Shown: positions 54,507-62,142 of the stretch, piece by piece
Position numbering within the stretch: the first letter of the stretch is position 1
Layout: every line of letters starts with the position of its first letter
Assembly: GCA_005223185.1 (NCBI GenBank)
Contig: NJBN01000001.1
Coordinates: forward strand, 571,961-635,960
Direction: 5' to 3'
DNA from: a candidate division LCP-89 bacterium B3_LCP
Lineage (GTDB): Bacteria > Electryoneota > B3-LCP
DNA length: 64,000 bases
The notes under the pieces: model-generated
Database searches by the model: none
What the model was told of the DNA's origin: nothing
What the model saw: only the letters and a program-made list of their open reading frames with translations
Program-made: the position numbers and the translations under genes

Positions 54507-56636
54507 CTACATTGTTCTCGGTGTATATCCCGCCCGGCGAAGTTCCTCAACCAGTTTAGTTAAATCAACGTCGCGCCGTAGTAAAGCGCGTTTTTCACTG
54601 TCTCTTTCCTTGAAAACGGAATTGAATTGCTTATTCACGAGCAATTCATCGAGCAGGTTATGATTGTTTACTTCCAGTCTGATCGGTTCTCCACCTATCA
54701 AAATATGTCCAGCCTTCTCATTGACCTCTTCCAGCAGGTGGACACCGTTATGAGGCACCGGATTCTTACTGTTGGTATTGAGGAAGTCCTGCATCTCCTG
54801 GATGGATAATCCTTCAGCTAATCCCCGGCGTATGGATGCTCTATTTAGCAGGATCCTTCCTTTTTGATCGTCGGTGAATCTCGCCAGGTAGAACTGTTTT
54901 TCCAGCGGGAAGTTGGACGGTACGATTATCTCCAGGTTCGGCTGAATACTTAAAGATCCCACTTCTTCGGTTGCCGCAAACGGTTCAATATCCGCTTTGC
55001 AACCTAACAACCAGGCGCCGATCTCCGTCAACCGAAATAGATCAGTGCGTTGAATTGCTACAGTAGTCGTGTCCACAAGACCTATCCATGTCAAGGACCT
55101 CTCTATGTTAGACTTAACCAGACGGTACTTCTCGCGCAAGGGATCACTCGCTATAGTCTGTATCTCCTCTACACGAAAAGCTCTTTCGCGGTTACAGATT
55201 TTATCGAAGAATACCTTCATTTCGACCCACTGTCCTATGGTGCATTCCCATAACATCCGCAATATCGCCCGCCGAAAGCCGAATACTTGCTGCGAATCCC
55301 CTTTTTGCAGCACACCCTGAAGGGGGCTGGAATCACGATCATTCCAGGATGCATTATTGCGGTAGAAAGCCCAGAAATCACGATAAAACGCAGAAATATC
55401 CTGAACGAGGAGGATGTTGGCGACGTTTATTTTCCACCTTTCGTTTTCCGGATAGATGATTTCCCGTTCATAAGCGTACAGGAATAAGAAATCTAAGTAG
55501 TGATACGCATCGATTGGCTGACCTTCAAGGCGATCTAAGATGCGCTTCAGGTTCTTCTTATGCATGCCGCCTTTTCGAATGACTCCAACTTCACAGCGTA
55601 CTAAGTGATTCAAGAGCTGCTGGAAATCGATCCATAGAGTTGGCTTCTCCTTTCCTCGAGAACCTAAAGCGAAATCCTCATCTGGCGAAACAAACAGTGG
55701 CATGGCGGGAAGTTGATCTGAATATTTCTCCTTGAAATTCGACCGGATGATATATGACATCTCACGTGGCAGCCTGTAGTAGAGTTGTTTTACTTCCTTC
55801 CGCCCGATCTTCTCTGTCTGTATTTTAACGTCAACTAAACCAAATTCATCACGAAGATGTTTTAGACTCTGTAGCAATGTCTCTTCTACGCCTTCGGTGC
55901 AAAAGAGAGAATACTCATACATGAACTCTTCGGGAAGCAATCCTTCTGGGTGGAGCGCCAGGATCTTTAGGAGCTTACGTTCATTTGTGTCAAGTGAATC
56001 AAAGAAGCGCCGCAGTTTGGACAGATTGCGAAGCTGTTCCTTCAGCCAAGGGACTACAATGTGATTTCTGGCTAACTTTTTAACGTCTCCGTCAAAGACT
56101 CTTACCAGGTTGTAAAGCTGTTCTTTTTTCCTTTTCGGCAGGATTGAACCGTATTTCCCCTCTAAGTAAGAAGGGAGTTCCAATATCTCCATGCAGGAAT
56201 CGAGAATGAAGAATCGAGCTGAAGATTGTACACGAGGCGCCTGTCTGCATTCCCAGACAAGTCCGCGCTCTAAAAGTGGGTTTAGCAGGAATCTTAGTTT
56301 TTCATTCTCTTCGACGGGAAAACCAGCTTTCAATTCCTCCATGGTGATATAACCGCTTTCTGATATGACGTAGAGAAGCAGGTCATAACTCCGTTTGGGC
56401 AGGCGGTCGAGAATGACGGCAACCTTTTTGCCGTTCTTCATCGCCCTGGTTAATTGCTTCTCAATTCGCTCTAAGGACCCAATCATGGCATCATTCGATC
56501 CTATCCAGTATGCCGCCATTCGTCTTTTTGTGCTTTCCTGTAAAAGCGGCAGTCCGTCTTTAATGGCTTCAAATTGAGCCTTCTTATAGAGCAGATAGGG
56601 TTCTTCGATTCTTTTGATTTTATCTTTCTGTGTCAT
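54507..56636 (-). CDS. Helicase-associated XPB/Ssl2-like domain protein
   Basis: 709 residues, no signal peptide. The C-terminal third (SIQPNLEIIVPSNFPLEKQF, LNRASIRRGLAEGLSIQEMQ) matches the Helicase_C_3 domain found N-terminal in XPB-type helicases; here it stands without any helicase motor. N-terminal part is helical with winged-helix-like segments (LYNLVRVFDGDVKKLARNHI, LLKILALHPEGLLPEEFMYE). Such proteins occur next to helicases, but none lies within this window. Probable DNA-binding or repair role is inferred. Confidence 0.7.
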   Translation of the reverse strand: MTQKDKIKRIEEPYLLYKKAQFEAIKDGLPLLQESTKRRMAAYWIGSNDAMIGSLERIEKQLTRAMKNGKKVAVILDRLPKRSYDLLLYVISESGYITMEELKAGFPVEENEKLRFLLNPLLERGLVWECRQAPRVQSSARFFILDSCMEILELPSYLEGKYGSILPKRKKEQLYNLVRVFDGDVKKLARNHIVVPWLKEQLRNLSKLRRFFDSLDTNERKLLKILALHPEGLLPEEFMYEYSLFCTEGVEETLLQSLKHLRDEFGLVDVKIQTEKIGRKEVKQLYYRLPREMSYIIRSNFKEKYSDQLPAMPLFVSPDEDFALGSRGKEKPTLWIDFQQLLNHLVRCEVGVIRKGGMHKKNLKRILDRLEGQPIDAYHYLDFLFLYAYEREIIYPENERWKINVANILLVQDISAFYRDFWAFYRNNASWNDRDSSPLQGVLQKGDSQQVFGFRRAILRMLWECTIGQWVEMKVFFDKICNRERAFRVEEIQTIASDPLREKYRLVKSNIERSLTWIGLVDTTTVAIQRTDLFRLTEIGAWLLGCKADIEPFAATEEVGSLSIQPNLEIIVPSNFPLEKQFYLARFTDDQKGRILLNRASIRRGLAEGLSIQEMQDFLNTNSKNPVPHNGVHLLEEVNEKAGHILIGGEPIRLEVNNHNLLDELLVNKQFNSVFKERDSEKRALLRRDVDLTKLVEELRRAGYTPRTM

Positions 56637-56812
56637 TTTGTTGTATGTTAGATATGAATGGGATTCAGCAATAAAAGTGGGTCTGTTTTCATGGTACTTG
56701 AAAGCTCATCAACTCACTTTGTTTAATCCCAATTTGAGTTTTTAAAGGTTATAATTATGATGTCAGCAGTCTAAACCGCCCAAGGAGTGACTTTGTTCTG
56801 CCCAAATGTAAA

Positions 56813-57223
56813 CTAACTGGTACCCTGATGTATCGGTGTAATCCACACGCTGCGATTCCTGGGTCCGTCAAATTCTGCAAAAAACACAGATTGCCAGGTG
56901 CCCAGCTTGAGCGTGCCATCAGATACCGGTACTTGGACAGAACTTCCAACCAGAGATGCTTTAATATGTGCCGCGGAATTTCCTTCCTGATGCAAATATC
57001 CTTCAGAAAAAGGAATTTTCTTCTCGAGGGAAGCTATTATATCATGCTTTACAGCAGGGTCGGCATTTTCATTAATTAGTATGCCTGCGGTTGTGTGTGG
57101 TACGTACACACAGATAACGCCTTCACGCAGGCCACTACTCTTTATCGCATCTTCCAGAAGGGGATCAATCGCCACTAATTCGCAGCGTTGCCGCGTCTTA
57201 ATCTCTGCTTTAATCAATTTCAA
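56813..57223 (-). CDS. yjbQ: YjbQ/UPF0047 family protein (secondary thiamine-phosphate synthase)
   Basis: 136 residues. CVYVPHTTAGILINENADP and SAAHIKASLVGSSVQVPV, with the conserved His and the later LGTWQSVFFAEFDGPRNR, are the UPF0047 signature. Members show weak thiamine-phosphate synthase activity but their true role is unsettled. No thiamine gene is adjacent. Upstream at 57335-57363 is a promoter. Confidence 0.92.
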   Translation of the reverse strand: MKLIKAEIKTRQRCELVAIDPLLEDAIKSSGLREGVICVYVPHTTAGILINENADPAVKHDIIASLEKKIPFSEGYLHQEGNSAAHIKASLVGSSVQVPVSDGTLKLGTWQSVFFAEFDGPRNRSVWITPIHQGTS

Positions 57224-57556
57224 TCGCTCTGTTGGACGTTTTTTTCCGCGATTTCAAGCCGGTGATGATTAACCGCGTCTACTTATTCCCCCTCCTTCAA
57301 CGAATCATTTTGGACTATTCAAGCAACGGTATATATAATAATAAAAAAAAACGCAAAAGTCAAGTGATTTGCGAAAATAGGGCAATTTTCTTAAAATCTA
57401 TACTTTATACCGAAATAATCGAAGAGTATCGCTTAAATTTGGTAGTCATATTTTAAAAACCGGCAAAAAATACCTATCAAAATAGGGTGTCAGGCATTCT
57501 AAATATTAAACCAGTATATCCTTTTTATGTTCCAAACTGCGATGCTCGCCGTAAAA
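57224..57556 (-). promoter_or_regulatory. Upstream region of yjbQ with promoter at 57335-57363
   Basis: Minus strand TTGACT (57358-57363), 17-bp spacer, TATTAT (57335-57340). The rest of the gap holds AT-rich sequence and no gene or hairpin seen. Confidence 0.6.
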
Positions 57557-58363
57557 TTATCGAGTTGATGCAGATCTCTGTCGGGCTACTTCAAAGAGGC
57601 AAACAGCCGCCGCTGCCGAAGCGTTCAGTGAAGAGATTCTACCATAAAGAGGAATCGAACATATTTGAACGCATCTGCGCTTGATTCCCGGGCGCAGTCC
57701 TTTTTCTTCCGATCCAATGACCAAAACAGTGGGGCCCTTAAATTCGAAATCGTAGATCGTCCTGTTCCCTTCCTGATCGGCGCCGACAATGGAGAAGTCA
57801 GCATCTGACAATCTGTCCAAGGTTTTTGCTAAGTTCACTACTCTACTGACGGGCAAACATAGAGCTGCTCCTGCAGATCTGCGTATCACCGCGGAAGTTA
57901 TGCCAGCCGAACGGTGCGCGGGAATTATTGCACCCTTTGCTCCGGCGCATTCAGCAGATCGGAGGATGGCGCCTAAGTTGCCCGCATCCTGTATTTGATC
58001 GAGAGCTATCAGGAGGGGTTCTTTATCGCTCTTCTGATCTATGAATGATTTTAAGGGAACATAGGGGAAATAGGTAATAAAAGCTAAATATCCCTGGTGA
58101 TTCAAGCCCCCGGATTCTGAATCAAGATAGGATTTCTCCTTGAAAACCACCTTCCAGCCGGCGTGACGGCACTTAGAAATTAAGGTATCGTCTTTACGCC
58201 CTTTCGGCAATTTCGATGAAAACAATACTACCGGTTCGATTTCCTGCCTTAGCAATTCTTCCACAGGGCGTTTGCCCGGTATCGGAATGAGATCGGTAGC
58301 GCGGCTTTTTCCCCGTTTGTCTTTTGGAATTTTCTGCGGTGTTGGTGGATTGCGTTTACTCAT
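57557..58363 (-). CDS. rlmB: TrmH/RlmB-type rRNA 2'-O-methyltransferase
   Basis: 268 residues from ATG 58363. An N-terminal substrate-binding domain (IPGKRPVEELLR) precedes the SPOUT knot: ALDQIQDAGNLGAILRSAEC (motif 1), VIGSEEKGLRPGIKRRC (motif 2) and IPLYGRISSLNASAAAAVC (motif 3). RlmB methylates the 2'-O of G2251 in 23S rRNA; the exact site here is inferred from the family. The gene starts 20 bp after the aspS stop, forming an operon with it. Confidence 0.88.
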   Translation of the reverse strand: MSKRNPPTPQKIPKDKRGKSRATDLIPIPGKRPVEELLRQEIEPVVLFSSKLPKGRKDDTLISKCRHAGWKVVFKEKSYLDSESGGLNHQGYLAFITYFPYVPLKSFIDQKSDKEPLLIALDQIQDAGNLGAILRSAECAGAKGAIIPAHRSAGITSAVIRRSAGAALCLPVSRVVNLAKTLDRLSDADFSIVGADQEGNRTIYDFEFKGPTVLVIGSEEKGLRPGIKRRCVQICSIPLYGRISSLNASAAAAVCLFEVARQRSASTR

Positions 58364-58383
58364 CAAAACTGTCGCTCTTCCTG

Positions 58384-60156
58384 TCAGTTTCCCTTAGCCT
58401 TACCGATCGGTTTGAGACCTAACTCCAACCACTGTTTTTCATCCGTAACCGCCGGTGAACCATCCATCAGTGAGAGTGCGGCAGTTGTCTTGGGAAAAGC
58501 GATCACCTCTCGTATTGAATCGACGCCCGCCATGATCATCGCCATTCTATCCAAGCCGAAAGCTATCCCACCGTGCGGTGGAGTCCCGTATTCCAGAGCT
58601 TCCAGGAGGAACCCGAAACGTTCTCTGGTCTCCTCTTCCTTAAACCCCAAGAGTTCGAACACCTTTCTCTGAATTTCGCGGTCATGGATACGGATAGAGC
58701 CACCTGCAATCTCATGGCCATTTAGCACTAAATCGTAAGCTTTAGAACGAATTCTCCCCGGTTCGTTTTCATATTTATCGAGATCTTCTTCAACAGGCAA
58801 TGTAAACGGATGATGCGCGGCTTGGTAACGTCCGATCTCGTCGTTATACTCGAACATGGGGAAATCAGTTATCCAGCATAATCGATTTTCAACCTCGCTT
58901 ATGAGGTTCAGGTTCTTTCCCGCCCATGATCTAAGCTGACCCATTCCCAGAGCTACCTTTTCAATGGACGCATCTGCTGCGACTGCCAGCATATCCCCCG
59001 GCTTAATATCGCACTTTTCAACCGCTGCAGCCATTTCGGCTTCACTTAAGAACTTGGCAGCAGATGACGAGATGCCTTCATCCGATGACATGAAATAAAC
59101 CAATCCCCCCAGTCCCCATGATTTGCTTAAATGTATCAGTTCATCCCTTTTCTTACGGGAGTATCCTCCACAACCGGGCAGATTCAAACCGCGAATGGCG
59201 CCACCGGCTTCTATCGCAGATGAGAAGACGCGGAAATCGCTCCCCCTGAAGGTTTCAGTCAGATCAGTAATCTTTAGGGGAATCCTCAAATCCGGCTTGT
59301 CGGATCCATAAAGGGAAATAGCCTCGCTGTATGTGATTCTCGGGAACGGTGCGTCAATTTCGATATTCTTTACTTCCTTATATATGCGCACCATCAAGCC
59401 TTCAACTATCTCCTGAATTTCTTCCTCATCAGTAAAGGATAGTTCCGCGTCTATCTGGGTAAATTCAGGTTGTCTGTCCGCTCGTAAATCCTCATCCCTG
59501 AAGCACTTCACTATCTGAAAGTAGCGGTCGAATCCTGCGACCATCAACAGCTGCTTATATATCTGAGGGGATTGGGGTAGAGCGTACGTTTTAGTTGGAT
59601 GAAGGCGCGAAGGCACTAAGAAATCTCTGGCGCCTTCGGGCGTTGGCTTGACTAAAAAAGGCGTCTCTATCTCGCAGAATCCATTCTCATCGAAGTAACG
59701 CCGCACGGACTGGTACAACTGATGCCGCAGGCGGAAATTGCGCTGCATCTTCTCCGTTCTCAAGTGCAGTACCCGGTGTTTTAAGCGCAGATCTTCCTGC
59801 ACGCGTTCAGCCTCCTCCGGCAGGAACGGCGGAACTTTCGCAGCAGAGAGAATCTCTATTTCAATCGCCGCGATTTCGATTTCCCCGGTGGACATTTTAG
59901 GGTTGACATTACCGTCAGGCCTCTTTCGAATTGTACCTGTTACTTTAACCACGTCTTCGTGGCGTAACTTCCCGATCAAATTCTGAACTGTTTCATCATC
60001 AGGAGCAGGCGTAACCTGGATTATTCCGGTGTGATCGCGCAAGAGGAAGAACGATAATCCGCCCAAATCCCGCACACGATGAATCCAGCCGCACAGAACT
60101 ACGCTTTCGCCGCTGGATGAGATGTCTATTTCTCCACAATATGTTCTATTCTTCAT
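58384..60156 (-). CDS. aspS: Aspartyl-tRNA synthetase
   Basis: 590 residues, normal for the bacterial type. An OB-fold anticodon-binding domain (SVVLCGWIHRVRDLGGL, residues about 18-100) is followed by the class II core with FCEIETPFLVKPTPEGARDF, FQIVKCFRDEDLRADRQPEF (motif 2) and PPHGGIAFGLDRMAMIMAG (motif 3), and the bacterial GAD insertion in between. It charges tRNA-Asp. The promoter at 60183-60211 (TTGTAA, 17 bp, TATATT, minus strand) lies just upstream. Confidence 0.98.
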   Translation of the reverse strand: MKNRTYCGEIDISSSGESVVLCGWIHRVRDLGGLSFFLLRDHTGIIQVTPAPDDETVQNLIGKLRHEDVVKVTGTIRKRPDGNVNPKMSTGEIEIAAIEIEILSAAKVPPFLPEEAERVQEDLRLKHRVLHLRTEKMQRNFRLRHQLYQSVRRYFDENGFCEIETPFLVKPTPEGARDFLVPSRLHPTKTYALPQSPQIYKQLLMVAGFDRYFQIVKCFRDEDLRADRQPEFTQIDAELSFTDEEEIQEIVEGLMVRIYKEVKNIEIDAPFPRITYSEAISLYGSDKPDLRIPLKITDLTETFRGSDFRVFSSAIEAGGAIRGLNLPGCGGYSRKKRDELIHLSKSWGLGGLVYFMSSDEGISSSAAKFLSEAEMAAAVEKCDIKPGDMLAVAADASIEKVALGMGQLRSWAGKNLNLISEVENRLCWITDFPMFEYNDEIGRYQAAHHPFTLPVEEDLDKYENEPGRIRSKAYDLVLNGHEIAGGSIRIHDREIQRKVFELLGFKEEETRERFGFLLEALEYGTPPHGGIAFGLDRMAMIMAGVDSIREVIAFPKTTAALSLMDGSPAVTDEKQWLELGLKPIGKAKGN

Positions 60157-60182
60157 GTTTCTCTGATAGTTTTAGCATCGCT

Positions 60183-60211
60183 AATATAGGAAAAAAAACA
60201 GGCATTTACAA
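60183..60211 (-). promoter_or_regulatory. Promoter for aspS-rlmB
   Basis: Minus strand TTGTAA (60206-60211), 17-bp spacer, TATATT (60183-60188), 27 bp before the aspS ATG. Confidence 0.6.
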
Positions 60212-60403
60212 GATCTTCCGAAAGGGCTTTTTGTTAACTCTTCGGCATGGGAGAGAATTTCCAGTTTACTGATATAGTCGTATATTTTACGCACCATATG
60301 TGATGCAAATCACAAAAAGTAATGCCCTTTGCTTCTTAACTTTACTGACTTATCTTTTAACAGCCAAAGTCATAATTCATAGGTAACTTTGGAAGGATAT
60401 CTC

Positions 60404-61759
60404 ATTATTGGTAAATTAATAATAAGTTTGGCACTGATCTTCCTGATCAGCTTTTCCGCGTTCGGATATACACTTTCTGGAGACATCGACGGCGCTGAAT
60501 GGTTCGGTGGGATCACCTATGTGTACGCCCTCTCATTGGATATTGCTAATCCAGGCTTCTATATAGGATTAGCGCTTTTGGGCAACGGCATGTACTTGGT
60601 TTTCAATGTACCCGAGGGCACTTATATCTTAACTGCATTTCAGGATAGAGATGGCAACCTCATTCCATCCGTGGATGATTATATGGGCTACTACGGCGGA
60701 TCTATTCCTACACCAGTAGAAGTAACTGGAAATGTCAATGATCTGGACATAACCGTGGAACCACTGCCGTTTGCCACGATCTCCGGCGTAGTATCGTGCC
60801 CCGAAGGCGAATTTGGTTTAACTTACACTCTGGCAGCTTCCGATCCTGAGTTTGAAAATATCGTCCATTGGGGCATTCCCCTGACTTTGGACGGAAACGT
60901 GGAATACACCCTCTTCGTCGATCCCGGGGAATACTACGTTATGGCCTACTTAGATGCCGATTTCAGTTTCAGTAGAACTTCCGATGATCCGCAGATGTTC
61001 TACGGTGCTCCTGATTTCCCTGTCCTTCTGGACGTCACCAGCAGCTCTGCCCAGAATATCGATCTGGACATGTTATTGCCTCTGGATGTCGAATTGAGCA
61101 TGGATCCACAGGGGATACCGATAATTATACCTGCTTCCGGCGGCAGTTTTGACTATACAATAGATGTACAGAACACTGGTACAGATCCTGCAGAAACTCA
61201 CCTGTGGATAGATGTTACTCTACCCGATGGTTCGAATTATGGACCGGTGTTAGGTCCGGTTATGCTGAATTTGCCCGCAGGGTTCTCCGCTACAAGGGAT
61301 CGAACGCAGGCAATTCCTGGCGCAGCGCCAGGGGGAGACTACAGTTACAACGGATATATGGGAATCTATCCAGCAATTGTCTGGGATGATGCATCCTTTG
61401 AATTTGAAAAATCCGGCACGGATTATGGCAGTACCCTGGGATCGTGGACAACCTGGGGTGATGATTTAAGTGTCGTGAATAACCTTAAGCAAGCTACTGA
61501 ATACGAACTATGTAAAGCGTATCCCAACCCGTTTAACCCCAGTACAGTTCTCAGGTTCAAGTCGCAAGATGCAAGTAAGGTGAATCTGACGGTTTTCGAT
61601 ATTTCTGGACGTAAGGTTGTGGAACTAATCAACGGCTGGCGGGATGCGGGGATACATGAAGTCACTTTCGATGCTTCAAAGCTAACATCCGGAATCTACT
61701 TCTATCGGTTTATTCACGGCAACAACAACCAGACCGGCAAACTGGTTCTGTTGAAGTAG
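60404..61759 (+). CDS. Secreted T9SS protein with recurrent module
   Basis: About 451 residues. The only standard in-frame start upstream is TTG 60389, which lies on its own GGAAGG site; the codon ATT at 60404 is 7 nt after GGAAGG (60391-60396) and gives a clean signal peptide, so an unusual start is likely. Then a beta-rich, lipid-carrier-like or carboxypeptidase-like domain pair (YVYALSLDIANPGFYIG; PFATISGVVSCPEGEFGL), the recurrent module (MDPQGIPIIIPASGGSFDY ... RTQAIPGAAPGGDY) and a sorting domain (YPNPFNPSTVLRFKSQ). Function unknown. Confidence 0.75.
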   Translation: MIGKLIISLALIFLISFSAFGYTLSGDIDGAEWFGGITYVYALSLDIANPGFYIGLALLGNGMYLVFNVPEGTYILTAFQDRDGNLIPSVDDYMGYYGGSIPTPVEVTGNVNDLDITVEPLPFATISGVVSCPEGEFGLTYTLAASDPEFENIVHWGIPLTLDGNVEYTLFVDPGEYYVMAYLDADFSFSRTSDDPQMFYGAPDFPVLLDVTSSSAQNIDLDMLLPLDVELSMDPQGIPIIIPASGGSFDYTIDVQNTGTDPAETHLWIDVTLPDGSNYGPVLGPVMLNLPAGFSATRDRTQAIPGAAPGGDYSYNGYMGIYPAIVWDDASFEFEKSGTDYGSTLGSWTTWGDDLSVVNNLKQATEYELCKAYPNPFNPSTVLRFKSQDASKVNLTVFDISGRKVVELINGWRDAGIHEVTFDASKLTSGIYFYRFIHGNNNQTGKLVLLK

Positions 61760-61841
61760 TTAAAACGTAAATTGCAGTGTCTCAGGGCAGGAAATACCTA
61801 CCTGCCCTGACGTGCAAAATTATACCTGCAAATTATTGCGC

Positions 61842-61870
61842 TTGACATGCGATTCATAATCTACTATATT
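61842..61870 (+). promoter_or_regulatory. Promoter in the 61760-62142 gap (distal)
   Basis: TTGACA (61842-61847), 17-bp spacer, TATATT (61865-61870). Close match to consensus; gives a 5' leader of about 270 nt for the gene at 62143, or an unseen small RNA. Confidence 0.65.
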
Positions 61871-61994
61871 ATGCTAACGCTCGACATGCAACAGACGTAT
61901 TAATTTTTGAGAATATGAATAAACGATGAACGCACCAAATCTCGCATTGCATCCATCCAGGCTCAGAATTTTTGCCAGAAAATAAATAAAAGCT

Positions 61995-62023
61995 TGACTT
62001 CAGCCAAAAAATATGTTATCTTA
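61995..62023 (+). promoter_or_regulatory. Promoter in the 61760-62142 gap (proximal)
   Basis: TTGACT (61995-62000), 17-bp spacer, TATCTT (62018-62023), 119 bp before ATG 62143. Tandem with the promoter at 61842. Confidence 0.6.
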
Positions 62024-62142
62024 TATGTCCTTAACTGTTTTCGTCAATTTCACAATATTTTGAAGTTTCACTTAAATAATAAATAGAAGAAACAAAGCAA
62101 CCCAAACGCATCAAAAACAACAAATCCACTAAAGGAGGAATT

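Noticed and set aside
54507-56636. Complete XPB-type DNA helicase
   Set aside because: No Walker A or DExx box motor motifs are present, only the associated domain.
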